This document shows, piece by piece, positions 42,855 to 52,270 of a stretch of DNA of 64,000 nucleotides. Under the pieces are notes generated by a model. The model had not been told where the DNA came from. It did no database searches and worked only from the letters and a program-made list of their open reading frames with translations. A program made the translations under genes and the position numbers. This stretch comes from Parahalioglobus pacificus. GTDB lineage: Bacteria > Pseudomonadota > Gammaproteobacteria > Pseudomonadales > Halieaceae. Numbering within the stretch: position 1 is the first letter of the stretch; each line of letters starts with the position of its first letter. The DNA is taken from contig NZ_BMYM01000001.1 of assembly GCF_014652275.1 (NCBI RefSeq), positions 1,550,001 to 1,614,000 of the forward strand, read 5' to 3'.

Positions 42855-43790
42855 GTGCGCGCCGTACGGATCGAAAATGCCAGGCCAGCGCTGGTTGACA
42901 TGGACCAACCTGCCGGCGAGGGCGTGCTGGTTAAGGTAGCAACGGCGTCGATCTGCGGGTCAGACCTGCATATGATCGATCAGGGATGGGCCGAAGGTGG
43001 CGTGCTGGGCCATGAGGTTTGCGGCACCACACCCGACGGCACCGCGGTTGCGATAGAACCCTTCTTTGGCTGCGGTGGCTGCCACTTCTGTGACGACGGT
43101 TACCGCTCCCTTTGCACTCAGGGCGCCGATTTTTTAGGCGGCGGCCTGCAGGGTGGGATGGCTGAGTATTTGCGCGTACCGGACTATGCACTGGTGCCCT
43201 TGCCTACCGGCCTGTCGCTGGAACATGCGTCTTTGGTAGAGCCGATGGCCGTTGCCTTTCACGTACTCAATCAGGTCAATGTTACAGCGAGTGAACGCGT
43301 GCTGGTTGTCGGCGCAGGCGCCATCGGCTTGGCAACCGCAGCCGCACTCAAGAGCCGCGGCATTACCTGCGACATCGCCGCAAGGCACGATGCGCAGAAA
43401 GCCATCGCACAAAGTCTCGGTGCAAATCCCGACATCACAGATGGCTACGATGTCACCATCGACGCCGTGGGCAGCAGTGAGAGTGTTGCCCTGGCGATGG
43501 AGAAAACTCGCCCTAGAGGCCGCATCGGCATGGTCGGCTGCTTCTGGGAGCCTGCGAAGGTGGGCATTGAGTTCTGCACCAAAGAACTGACACTCATCGC
43601 TTCATTCACTTACAAATGCCAGCGTCCAGGACGCACATTCGAAGAAGCTGCTAAAGCGCTGTGCGACAACCCTGAAATAGCGCGGCAAATGATTACTCAC
43701 CGCTTTGCACTGGAAGCCGCCAGCGATGCCTTCGCTACCGCCAGAGACCGTCAATCCGGCGGTGTGAAGGTTGTCTTCGATATCGCCTAA
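42855..43790 (+). CDS. Zinc-dependent alcohol dehydrogenase (MDR family)
   Basis: 311 residues from a GTG start with GGGAG 7 nt upstream. Catalytic zinc ligands occur in S-I-C-G-S-D-L-H and G-H-E; the structural zinc loop is C-G-G-C-H-F-C-D-D-G-Y-R-S-L-C. The Rossmann motif V-V-G-A-G-A-I-G-L is near 150. It is shorter than most MDR enzymes (about 340-350), mostly at the N-terminus. It should oxidise an alcohol with NAD(P), likely the P450 product given the 14-bp gap. Confidence 0.9.
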   Translation: MRAVRIENARPALVDMDQPAGEGVLVKVATASICGSDLHMIDQGWAEGGVLGHEVCGTTPDGTAVAIEPFFGCGGCHFCDDGYRSLCTQGADFLGGGLQGGMAEYLRVPDYALVPLPTGLSLEHASLVEPMAVAFHVLNQVNVTASERVLVVGAGAIGLATAAALKSRGITCDIAARHDAQKAIAQSLGANPDITDGYDVTIDAVGSSESVALAMEKTRPRGRIGMVGCFWEPAKVGIEFCTKELTLIASFTYKCQRPGRTFEEAAKALCDNPEIARQMITHRFALEAASDAFATARDRQSGGVKVVFDIA

Positions 43791-43896
43791 GCGCACCCAC
43801 TTCGCAGGAATCACCTTTCAAGACACGCCAGCAAAAAAAAGGTTGGAGCCTCGATTTGTGACTTTTCGCCGCTTCCTATAAAGGCGGATCACGCCC

Positions 43897-43902
43897 TATA
43901 CT
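43897..43902 (+). promoter_or_regulatory. Possible -10 box of the kinase gene
   Basis: TATACT lies 35 bp before the kinase ATG, with a weak TTCCTA 18 bp upstream at 43873-43878. The nearby CAGGA just before the ATG is the likely ribosome site. Confidence 0.3.
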
Positions 43903-43936
43903 ATTCGGGTTAACAGGGACAGGTTACACACAGGAA

Positions 43937-46900
43937 ATGGCAGACTTCGAGTTACCGGGGTACGAGATATACGAACGCCTTGGGCGTGGCGGCATGGCGA
44001 CGGTCTATCGCGCGCTGCATCTCAATCTCGACCGTGAGGTTGCCATCAAGGTCATGGACGCCTCCATGAGCTCCGACGAAAACTTTTCGGAGCGTTTTAT
44101 CCGCGAGGCGCGCATTTCGGCGCGCATGATTCACCCGCATATTCTGCAAATTTATGACGTCAACAGCTTCGACGGCATGAACTACATTGCAATGGAATAT
44201 CTGTCTGGCGGTGATCTTGCTGGGCTGATCCGGGGACCGCTGGAACAGGGCCTGATTTATGACCTCATGCTGCAGATGACCGAAGCACTGGATTATGCAG
44301 CTACCCACGGTTACGTACACCGGGACATCAAGCCCAGTAACATCATGTTGCGCGAGGAGCGCGACTTCGTGCTGGCAGACTTCGGTATCGCCAAGGCGGC
44401 AGACTCCGGCACGCAGATGACCCAGACAGGCCTGATGGTGGGCACACCCAGCTACATGAGTCCCGAACAGGCCAAAGGCACAACCGTAGACGGTCGGTCT
44501 GACCTCTACAGCCTCGGGGTGCTTTGGTACGAAATGACGACCAAAACCCTGCCCTATGATTCGGACTCTGCAGTCAGCACTGCCGTCAAACATCTGACGG
44601 AGGATATCCCTACCCTGCCGGATGAATTGTCGGCCTATCAGGAGTTTCTGAGCAAGGCCCTGGCCAAGAACGCTGACGATCGTTTTCAAACCGGTAAGGA
44701 AATGTTCGAAGCGCTGGCGCTGCACCGCAACACCTTCCCTGCAGATGCCGTGCTGGTTGAACCCCTACCGGTGGATGAATCTGATGCTGACGCAGATCCG
44801 GAAGCGACCTTCGACCCGGCACTGACCTCAGCTGCATTCTCGCAGGAAACGCGAGTCAGCCAGTCTTCATCGCCACGCCCATCTCGCCCCTACAAGCTGT
44901 CAGAAACTTCCCGCGAGCGTCTGAGCAGCGGCTTTCATACCGCGCAACGGCGCAAACCACAGTCGCAGCAAAGCGCCGGTGGCGCACTAAAGGCTGCAGT
45001 GATCGCGGTCGTGCTTGCCGGAGCAGGCTTTGGCGGGTATCTGCTGTGGGAACAGCGCGGTAGTGGCACAGCAAGCACGGAAGAGTTGCGAAACGTTACG
45101 GCAGAGCTCGCTCAAGCCTATAGCGCGCTTAACGACAATGACATTAATCGCGCAGGCATTGCGTTTCGCAAAGTACTGTCCATCGACAGTGGCAACGACG
45201 CTGCCAAGCAAGGGCTCAGCGATGTTAAGGCGCAGTTTACTACCGCGATTGAGCAAGCCATCGACGATAGCGAGTTTTCGCGCGCCGACGCCCTGCTCAG
45301 CGATTACGGTTTGCTGTTTGATGACAGTGCCAGCCTAGAGCGTTTGCAATCTGCGCTGGCGCTGGCGCAGCAGGAACAGGAACTGGAAGCCGTGCAGTCC
45401 GAGCGGGTGAAGATCCTGCTGGAAAAAGCGGTTGCCGCGATGGAAAACGGTAAGCTGTTTGAGCCAAGCGTGGACAATGCCTACGAGTACTTTATGCAGG
45501 TGACCGCACTCAACGCCAGTAACAGTGCCGCCCGGCGTGGCCTGAATCAGTTGATGACCTCGGCGATTGCCCAGGCAGAGGACTTCATCGATGAGAACCG
45601 CTTTCCCGAAGCCCGCGAAGTCATTAATAAGGCGCGCGGCATAGATCCCGCCAGCCCGGAGCTGATTGCTACACAGCAGGCGGTTGAGTCCGCCGAGGAA
45701 GCCGAGCTCAAGCGCGAGAACCGCTGGGCGGCTTACAGTGAGGAACGTCGCGACACCCTGACCCGCTTGCTGACGACAGCTGAGCAGCAAATGCAGTCAC
45801 AACAGTTTCTGTCGCCGGAGGACGGCAACGCCTACCAAAGCGTGCTATCGATCCTGGAATTGGATCCGGCAAATGCCAACGCCAATCGAATGCTAGAGAG
45901 AATGGCTGATAGCTTCCTGGAAGTCGCGACCCAGGCGCTGGAGCAGCAAGAGTTTGAGCAGGCAGAGACTGCGCTGGCGAGCGTATCGCGCGTCACTCCC
46001 AACCACCCCGAATTGGAAGCCAGCCAAGCCGGCTTGCGCTCAGCGCGTCAGGCGTCCGAAGAAGCCCAAGCGCGAGAGAACTACCTGGCCTCCCTACTCG
46101 TCGACGCGGATGCACGACTAGCCAGTGCCGCCACAGACCTCGATGCTGCAGCAGACGCACAGCGCCTGTTTGCAGAAGCTCTGCTTAGGAATGAGGGCAA
46201 CAGTGCCGCTACTGAGGGCCTGGCCAACACCGCACAGGCCTACTTCGACTTTGCGCGCGATGCGGTCAAGCGAGGGGATTTCGATAACGCAACCAGTGCC
46301 TTGGCCAGTGCCGCTATGTTGGCGCCACAGCGCAACGACATTCTCAACATGCAATCACAGATGGCGGACATTGAAGCCGCATGGCAAGCGCAGAACAGCG
46401 AGGAACAGCTTTTGGCAGATGCAAATGTGACCGCCGAAAGTGGTGATTACGCATCTGCCGCCAATGCCTATCGGGAGGTTATGACACGCTACCCGGATTC
46501 GGAAGCTGCGCAATCCGGTCTGGATGCGGCGCTGGAAGGCATGATCAACAGCGCGGCACAGGCCGCAGCCAGTGGGCGCTTTGATGCTGCCAGCACACTG
46601 CTGGAAACCGCGCTTGGCTACGACATATCCTTGACAGCCGCAACCGACCTGCAAGCACGACTCCCCGAGATGGAGCAGCAATGGCGCGCGGCGGAGGAAG
46701 AAAAGGCACTGGCTCTGCAACAGATGAACGATCTGGCGTCTGCAGCACTGGCCGCCATTTCTACCGGCGACTTGTCGTCGGCACAAACCGCCTATGACGA
46801 GTTAGCCGGACTCCCCGACGCCGACGAGGCCAGCCAGCGCGTCAAACGTCAGCTACAGGACGCCTACCTCTTGGCCACGCGGGACGAGCTTCAAAACCAG

Positions 46901-47032
46901 GCCTATGACGTCGCCGAAGAGCTGCTTTTGTTGGGCAAGGCCCTGGCACCCAACCTCGCGGACTGGGCCGAACTGGAAGTTGAGATCGAGATTGGCAAGG
47001 CAAGCTCGCGCCGGCGCCTTGGCGAGTTTTAG
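43937..47032 (+). CDS. Transmembrane Ser/Thr protein kinase with large extracytoplasmic helical-repeat domain
   Basis: 1,031 residues. Hanks-type kinase at about 8-265: glycine loop G-R-G-G-M-A-T-V, V-A-I-K, catalytic H-R-D-I-K-P-S-N (H128), D-F-G (148-150), and an activation segment with several Thr ending P-S-Y-M-S-P-E-Q. A Ser/Pro/Arg-rich linker (about 300-350) leads to one membrane helix (about 353-372). The remaining 650 residues are Ala/Glu/Gln-rich helices in repeated 34-45 residue blocks, TPR-like, each with an A-x-x-A-L-x-x-D-P/N-N-A pattern. The topology implies an outside sensor or scaffold and an inside kinase. No cognate phosphatase or FHA gene is nearby in the window. Confidence 0.93.
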   Translation: MADFELPGYEIYERLGRGGMATVYRALHLNLDREVAIKVMDASMSSDENFSERFIREARISARMIHPHILQIYDVNSFDGMNYIAMEYLSGGDLAGLIRGPLEQGLIYDLMLQMTEALDYAATHGYVHRDIKPSNIMLREERDFVLADFGIAKAADSGTQMTQTGLMVGTPSYMSPEQAKGTTVDGRSDLYSLGVLWYEMTTKTLPYDSDSAVSTAVKHLTEDIPTLPDELSAYQEFLSKALAKNADDRFQTGKEMFEALALHRNTFPADAVLVEPLPVDESDADADPEATFDPALTSAAFSQETRVSQSSSPRPSRPYKLSETSRERLSSGFHTAQRRKPQSQQSAGGALKAAVIAVVLAGAGFGGYLLWEQRGSGTASTEELRNVTAELAQAYSALNDNDINRAGIAFRKVLSIDSGNDAAKQGLSDVKAQFTTAIEQAIDDSEFSRADALLSDYGLLFDDSASLERLQSALALAQQEQELEAVQSERVKILLEKAVAAMENGKLFEPSVDNAYEYFMQVTALNASNSAARRGLNQLMTSAIAQAEDFIDENRFPEAREVINKARGIDPASPELIATQQAVESAEEAELKRENRWAAYSEERRDTLTRLLTTAEQQMQSQQFLSPEDGNAYQSVLSILELDPANANANRMLERMADSFLEVATQALEQQEFEQAETALASVSRVTPNHPELEASQAGLRSARQASEEAQARENYLASLLVDADARLASAATDLDAAADAQRLFAEALLRNEGNSAATEGLANTAQAYFDFARDAVKRGDFDNATSALASAAMLAPQRNDILNMQSQMADIEAAWQAQNSEEQLLADANVTAESGDYASAANAYREVMTRYPDSEAAQSGLDAALEGMINSAAQAAASGRFDAASTLLETALGYDISLTAATDLQARLPEMEQQWRAAEEEKALALQQMNDLASAALAAISTGDLSSAQTAYDELAGLPDADEASQRVKRQLQDAYLLATRDELQNQAYDVAEELLLLGKALAPNLADWAELEVEIEIGKASSRRRLGEF

Positions 47033-47133
47033 TGCGATAGTTCGCACCTTGAGCCAATAACCACCCAGCGGGCTAATCCACCCCTCACCTACCCGCGTAA
47101 CACTGCCATCACAGGAATTGGCACACGGGTTAC

Positions 47134-47376
47134 ATGGGTATTGAACAAAATCTGGGCAACTTCGAAAGGGTACTGCGCCTCATCATTAGCGTGCTCGTAG
47201 GGATCTGGGCGTTGAACACGCCAGAGCTTGGTATGGGCGGCTGGTTACTGGTGCTGGCCGGTGTATTCCTGCTACTCAATGGTATTTTTGGCCGCTGCTA
47301 CCTGTGGTACGTGCTGGATATCAATACCTGCCAGGACGATCACGGCAACTGTAAGCCGCGGGCCGAGTGCCCGTGA
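47134..47376 (+). CDS. DUF2892 (YgaP-type) inner-membrane protein
   Basis: 80 residues with N-F-E-R-V-L-R-L-I near residue 8 and two hydrophobic helices (about 14-30 and 36-54), the standard DUF2892 layout. The C-terminus has three cysteines (in G-R-C-Y, N-T-C-Q and G-N-C-K), more than usual, which may bind metal or form a disulfide. It overlaps the DCC-family gene by 10 bp, so the two are in one operon. Confidence 0.85.
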   Translation: MGIEQNLGNFERVLRLIISVLVGIWALNTPELGMGGWLLVLAGVFLLLNGIFGRCYLWYVLDINTCQDDHGNCKPRAECP

Positions 47377-47786
47377 CAGAGGGCAATAAGGATACGCTCT
47401 ACTACGATGGACAGTGCCCGCTCTGTTTGCGGGAGATCACCCAGCTGAAAAGCATGGGCGACGACACGCTGGCTCTCATTGATATTCACTCGCTATCTGA
47501 CGAAGAGCCGTCTTCTGCGCACTGCCGTCTTCCCGACAAAGACGCCCTGCTGCGCACCCTGCACCTCGAGACAGCAGACGCCAAACTGCTTACTGGCCTA
47601 GACGCCAATGTGGCCGTTTGGAAGCACACCCCCTATGGCCGCTGGCTGGCCTGGTTACGCTGGCCGTTGATCGCCCCTTGCGCGGACTTTGTCTATGGCG
47701 CATGGGCACGCTGGCGCTACCGCCGCCTGTATGGCAAAGGGCCGGCGGAACAGAACCAACGAGGTACTGACCGTGCAACTGGATAA
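47367..47786 (+). CDS. DUF393 (DCC family) thiol-disulfide oxidoreductase-like protein
   Basis: 139 residues from a GTG at 47367; a second GTG follows two codons later. The D-x-x-C-x-x-C motif is Y-Y-D-G-Q-C-P-L-C near residue 13. A C-terminal Trp-rich hydrophobic part (P-Y-G-R-W-L-A-W-L-R-W) follows. The family is thioredoxin-like with unknown partners. It overlaps both neighbours: DUF2892 upstream by 10 bp and the flavin reductase-like gene downstream by 14 bp. Confidence 0.85.
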   Translation: MPVTEGNKDTLYYDGQCPLCLREITQLKSMGDDTLALIDIHSLSDEEPSSAHCRLPDKDALLRTLHLETADAKLLTGLDANVAVWKHTPYGRWLAWLRWPLIAPCADFVYGAWARWRYRRLYGKGPAEQNQRGTDRATG

Positions 47787-48408
47787 CGCCGCAATCAATG
47801 CCCTGGAAAAACGTTACCGGGCAGCCCTCATCAATTCAGTGACCGGGTTTAAACCGGCTAACGTGGTTGGCACTGCCGACAGTGAAGGCAACAGCAACCT
47901 TGCCATTATCAGCTCGGTGTTCCACCTCGGCTCACAGCCACCACTGATCGGTATGATCATCAGACCCAGCCCAGTGGAACGTCACACACTGGACAATGTA
48001 TTGGACACCGGCAGCTACACCATCAACCACGTAGCATCGAGCTTTATAGAGGCCGCGCATCAAACAGCTGCACGCTACCCGCGGCAGCAATCGGAATTTG
48101 TTGCTACCGGTTTAACCGAGCTCTATGTGGATGGGGTTCATGCCCCCTTTGTGGCTGAGGCAAACATCCGACTGGGCATGGCACTGCGGGAGCACCATCC
48201 TCTGGCGATCAACGGCACCCACATGGTGATTGGCGAGATTCAGTGGCTGGACATTCCTGATGCCTGCGTCGCCGAGGACGGCAGCATCGATCTGGCCGCC
48301 GCTGAAACCGTTGCCCTTAGCGGCTTGGACAGCTACCACAGCACACAGCGTGTCGCTCGCATGGCTTACGCAAAACCTGACCTGCCGCCGAAAAAGCTCG
48401 ATCAATAA
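47773..48408 (+). CDS. Flavin reductase-like (FMN-binding split barrel) protein
   Basis: 211 residues from a GTG at 47773 with GAGG 8-9 nt upstream; a start 28 codons earlier has no ribosome site and overlaps the preceding gene heavily. The FMN-binding region is S-N-L-A-I-I-S-S-V-F-H-L-G-S-Q-P-P, followed by R-H-T-L-D-N and Y-T-I-N-H-V. It probably binds FMN and may reduce it or act on a quinone-like substrate. It is the third gene of a small redox operon. Confidence 0.85.
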   Translation: MQLDNAAINALEKRYRAALINSVTGFKPANVVGTADSEGNSNLAIISSVFHLGSQPPLIGMIIRPSPVERHTLDNVLDTGSYTINHVASSFIEAAHQTAARYPRQQSEFVATGLTELYVDGVHAPFVAEANIRLGMALREHHPLAINGTHMVIGEIQWLDIPDACVAEDGSIDLAAAETVALSGLDSYHSTQRVARMAYAKPDLPPKKLDQ

Positions 48409-48476
48409 GCTGCGTTTGTTTCGCTGACCGCCTGTTGGTTAGACTGGCGTCATCACAACAATAATGAGCGCAGACC

Positions 48477-50033
48477 ATGACCTCTTCCCAGGACTCTTCA
48501 CAGGCGGCACCGCGGGGATTTACCCAGCGCGCACTGGCCACCGTCGAACGCGTTGGCAATAAACTGCCGGACCCCGCCATGCTGTTCGTGGGTCTGCTGT
48601 TCATCGTGTGGATACTGTCCTGGTTGCTCTCTTACGGGGACTATGGGGTCGTCGATCCACGCACTGGCCAGCCGCTGCAGGTCGTCAACCAATTGTCCGG
48701 CACCTCAATGGCCGCTTTCTTCGCCAGCATGGTGACCAACTTCGCGCACTTCCACCCCATCGGTGTTGTGCTGGTGGCAATGTTCGGTATTGGGGTCGCT
48801 GAGCACACTGGGTTTATTAATACTGGCCTGCGCGCCATGATGACCGTGACAGCAAAGTGGCTGCTGACGCCCATGATTATTCTGGTGGGCATTGTTAGCC
48901 ACACCGCCGCGGACGCGGGTTACGTGCTGGTGATTCCACTGGGCGGTGTCATCTTTTACGCGGCAGGTCGCCACCCCCTGGCGGGGATAGCAGCGGCTTT
49001 TGCTGGTGTTTCCGGTGGCTTCTCAGCCAACTTTATCCCTGCGGCCATCGATCCCATGCTGCAGGGCATCACCCAGTCAGGTGCACAGATCTTGGACCCG
49101 GACATCACCCTGAACCCCTTGAACAATTTCTTTTTCACCGCCAGTTCTTCAGCCGTGATCATTACTTTGGGCTGGTTCATTACCGATAAGGTGGTGGAAC
49201 CGCGACTGCAACACACGCCGGTGGATGACGATCTGGAAGACCTGCCCACCATGGAGCCCCTAAACGATAAGGAGCGCAGTGCGCTGCGCGCGGCGCTGTG
49301 GGCAATGCTCGCGGGCATCGCCCTTCTTGTTGTCACCGCCTGGCCGGCCGATTCGGCCTGGCGAGGGCCTACAGGGTCGCTCACGGAACTGGGGGCACCG
49401 CTGATGTCATCCATCGTGTCACTGATCTTCGTTTTGTTCCTGCTACCGGGCACGGTCTACGGCATCAAGGCAGGCACCGTGACCAGTTCCAGAGACATTA
49501 TCCAGGGCATGAGCAAAGCCATGGAGAGCATGGCCTATTACCTGGTCATCATGTTTTTCATCGCGCAATTCATCTACGCCTTTTCCCAATCCAATCTGGG
49601 TGTACTGCTTGCACTGGAGGGCGCGGCGCTACTGAAAGCACTGGGCTTACCAGCCACACTCACTATCGCGGGCGTGGTCTTGATTACGGGCCTGTTGAAC
49701 CTGTTTGTTGGATCAGCCTCTGCAAAATGGGCTTTGCTGGCACCTATTTTCGTGCCAATGTTGATGGAACTGGGTATATCACCCGATCTTACCCAGGCGG
49801 CCTATCGCGTTGGGGACTCTACCACCAACATCATTACGCCGCTCATGCCCTACTTCCCCTTGGTCGTGGTGTACTGCCAGCGCTACATGAAGAGCACGGG
49901 CATAGGCACAGTGACAGCGATGATGCTGCCCTACACAGTCACATTTATTATTTTATGGACGCTATTCCTGCTGGCTTATTGGGCACTGGGCGTTCCGCTA
50001 GGGCTACAGTCGAATTACGGCTACCCGGCGTAG
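48477..50033 (+). CDS. AbgT-family transporter
   Basis: 518 residues with about 11-13 hydrophobic helices. Family signatures are R-A-L-A-T-V-E-R-V-G-N-K-L-P-D-P at the start, S-H-T-A-A-D-A-G-Y-V near 140, G-G-F-S-A-N near 180, and F-V-G-S-A-S-A-K-W-A near 405. AbgT proteins import p-aminobenzoyl-glutamate in E. coli, and relatives export antimetabolites such as sulfonamides. The substrate here is not known. It stands alone after the small redox operon. Confidence 0.93.
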   Translation: MTSSQDSSQAAPRGFTQRALATVERVGNKLPDPAMLFVGLLFIVWILSWLLSYGDYGVVDPRTGQPLQVVNQLSGTSMAAFFASMVTNFAHFHPIGVVLVAMFGIGVAEHTGFINTGLRAMMTVTAKWLLTPMIILVGIVSHTAADAGYVLVIPLGGVIFYAAGRHPLAGIAAAFAGVSGGFSANFIPAAIDPMLQGITQSGAQILDPDITLNPLNNFFFTASSSAVIITLGWFITDKVVEPRLQHTPVDDDLEDLPTMEPLNDKERSALRAALWAMLAGIALLVVTAWPADSAWRGPTGSLTELGAPLMSSIVSLIFVLFLLPGTVYGIKAGTVTSSRDIIQGMSKAMESMAYYLVIMFFIAQFIYAFSQSNLGVLLALEGAALLKALGLPATLTIAGVVLITGLLNLFVGSASAKWALLAPIFVPMLMELGISPDLTQAAYRVGDSTTNIITPLMPYFPLVVVYCQRYMKSTGIGTVTAMMLPYTVTFIILWTLFLLAYWALGVPLGLQSNYGYPA

Positions 50034-50112
50034 ACGTTACAATTCAATAATGGCGGGGCACACAGCGCTGTGCTAAACCTGCTTATGTGAATGACAGACT
50101 GCGGAGGTAGAT

Positions 50113-51321
50113 ATGCTCCCATCTTCGTTGCTACATCCCTTGCGCAACGCTTGGCGTACGACCGTTTTTTTAATAACGATACTGGGCTGTGCCGCCTGCG
50201 CAACTGCACCCCAACAACTGCCGCAAGTCGCCGACGGAGCACCCGTCACTTTCGATGACTACGCGGATTTCGGCCCCAGACCCGCCATGCCGAGCCGAGA
50301 TGACATCTTTTATCTGTCTCCCGAGCAACGCAGCGATTTTCTGAGCTACTACAACGCCAGCGAGCACTCGGAGGTCGATAAACACCGGCGTATCACCAAC
50401 TATCTCGACCGCTTTGGTGAGGCCTTCAATTATCAAGGCGATACGTTTACGGCGGAGCAGACTATGGCCGCCCAGGGCGGGAACTGTATGTCCATGGCAG
50501 TACTTACCACTGCGCTGGCCAATGTTGTCGACGTTGAAGTGGGATACCAGCTTGTCGATTCTATTCCCGTGTATGAACTGGAAGACAACTTGGCCTTCAA
50601 GGGCCAGCACGTGCGCAGCTATCTGTTCGACCCCGACTACCAGCCGACTGACAGTTCGCTAATGGTCATACGCCGGCCCGGCATCATCGTGGACTACTTT
50701 CCCTCCGGTCGAGAGCACTTCATCGGCAACATTACTGAAGACGCTTACGTCGCTATGTTCTACCGCAATCGCGCTGCCAATGCCCTGGCTGAGGAGGATT
50801 TCAACAGCGCCTACTGGTACCTGCGCGAATCCATGGTGTACGCCCCGGAACATGCGGACGCCATCAATACGCTGGCTGTCCTGCACCGACGCGTCGGCGA
50901 CGCCCAGCGCGCCGAAGCGCTCTATGAGTACGGTTTGGAAATAGAAGTAGAGACTGTGTCTCTGGTGAAGAACTATCGCAATATGCTGCGCTTACAGGGG
51001 CGAGAGGACGAAGCCAGCGCTTTAGAGGATCAGCTGCACACGCTGGATGACCCAAGCCCCTTTAATTGGCTGAGCCTGGCCAGAGAGGCACACGATGCTG
51101 AGAACTTCGCGCTCGCTGTGCGCATGTACGACAAGACCTTGGATGTTGCCCCCTATCTGCAGGACGCTCATCTGGGCAAGGTTCAGGCGCAGCTCGACAT
51201 GGGCCAGATCGCAGAAGCTGCCACCTCTCTGGATACAGCCACTGAGTATATGTACCGTGAAGACGAACGCTCTATGTACATTGCTAAGCTCAGCACATTA
51301 CGCGGCAAGCTGGTTGACTAG
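50113..51321 (+). CDS. TPR lipoprotein with transglutaminase-like N-terminal domain
   Basis: 402 residues with GGAGG 6 nt before the ATG. A signal peptide with lipobox I-L-G-C gives lipidation near Cys 26. The domain at about 60-210 has G-G-N-C-M-S-M-A-V-L, matching the active-site Cys context of transglutaminase-like/cysteine-peptidase folds. The C-terminal half (about 220-390) is TPR, including Y-A-P-E-H-A-D-A-I-N-T-L-A-V-L. It is probably anchored in the outer membrane. Its job is unknown; a role in peptidoglycan or polymer assembly is possible. Confidence 0.8.
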   Translation: MLPSSLLHPLRNAWRTTVFLITILGCAACATAPQQLPQVADGAPVTFDDYADFGPRPAMPSRDDIFYLSPEQRSDFLSYYNASEHSEVDKHRRITNYLDRFGEAFNYQGDTFTAEQTMAAQGGNCMSMAVLTTALANVVDVEVGYQLVDSIPVYELEDNLAFKGQHVRSYLFDPDYQPTDSSLMVIRRPGIIVDYFPSGREHFIGNITEDAYVAMFYRNRAANALAEEDFNSAYWYLRESMVYAPEHADAINTLAVLHRRVGDAQRAEALYEYGLEIEVETVSLVKNYRNMLRLQGREDEASALEDQLHTLDDPSPFNWLSLAREAHDAENFALAVRMYDKTLDVAPYLQDAHLGKVQAQLDMGQIAEAATSLDTATEYMYREDERSMYIAKLSTLRGKLVD

Positions 51322-51576
51322 ACAGCAAGCCGCTCAGCCCTCGCAGGGGACAACACTGAGACACCGCCCACGCCTTTCCGGCAGCTCGATTGAATCCGTG
51401 AGGCCGTGCGGTCTTGTAACACTGGACCCGAGCAACTCCCTGCTCTAAGTTCTATTATGTAACTATATAGAGACGATTGCCCTGACGAGGGCGCGGCCAA
51501 CCAAGCGTTGGGCAGCGCCAGACAAGTCACGATCCAAGCAATCACCCGCCTGATGACTGAACCGCAAGGAATTCCC

Positions 51577-52167
51577 ATGCAGAAGACCCTGGATTTTTAC
51601 TTCGATTTTGGCAGCCCTACCGCCTACCTTGCCCACTGCCGCCTGCAACAGCTCAGTGAACAATATGGCTTGGTAGTCAATTACCGGCCCATGCTGCTGG
51701 GGGGCGTGTTCAAGGCCACCGATAACATGTCGCCCGTGGCCATTCCCGCGAAAGGGAAGTACATGAATGAGTACGATCTGCCCCGTTTTGCAAAGCGCTA
51801 TGGCGTCGCCCTCAATTTCAATCCTTTCTTCCCCATCAATACCCTGCAGCTGATGCGCGGTGCTATTGCAGCCCAAGCTGCAGGTTGTCTGGCGCACTAC
51901 GTGAATGCGGTGTACCCCGCCATGTGGGTGGATCAGAAAAACATGGGTGACCCGGACGTTATGCGCAAGGTACTGGACAGTGCCGGTTTGGACGCAGAGG
52001 GCTTGATGGCAGCCTGTGCCGATCCCGAGGTGAAAGCAGCACTGATTGCCGGAACGGAAGAAGCCGTGGCTAAAGGCGCCTTCGGTGCGCCCACCATGTA
52101 CATGGATGGCGAGATGTATTTCGGACAGGATCGTCTGGACTTCGTCGAGGAAGCGCTGCAAGCCTAA
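51577..52167 (+). CDS. DsbA-like thiol oxidoreductase, 2-hydroxychromene-2-carboxylate isomerase family
   Basis: 196 residues from the ATG at 51577 (AAGGA 6 nt upstream). The start F-Y-F-D-F-G-S-P-T-A-Y-L-A replaces the DsbA C-x-x-C with S-P, as in HCCA isomerases and kappa-class GSTs. P-F-F-P-I-N-T and G-A-F-G-A-P-T-M-Y follow. In naphthalene degradation this enzyme uses glutathione to isomerise a chromene carboxylate. Here no aromatic cluster is present, so another glutathione-dependent step is likely. Confidence 0.9.
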   Translation: MQKTLDFYFDFGSPTAYLAHCRLQQLSEQYGLVVNYRPMLLGGVFKATDNMSPVAIPAKGKYMNEYDLPRFAKRYGVALNFNPFFPINTLQLMRGAIAAQAAGCLAHYVNAVYPAMWVDQKNMGDPDVMRKVLDSAGLDAEGLMAACADPEVKAALIAGTEEAVAKGAFGAPTMYMDGEMYFGQDRLDFVEEALQA

Positions 52168-52270
52168 ACCCCACTGCGCGACCGGTTAGCTGGCCATCAT
52201 CCGCATGGCCAGCCACCGTCATCCTCTTCTATACTGAAAGCTCAACCTACGCAGGACAGGAGAGTCATTG

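Noticed and set aside
47032-47047. GTGCGA-TAGT-TCGCAC hairpin at the kinase stop codon as a terminator
   Set aside because: Six-bp stem with no T-run after it; too weak to call.
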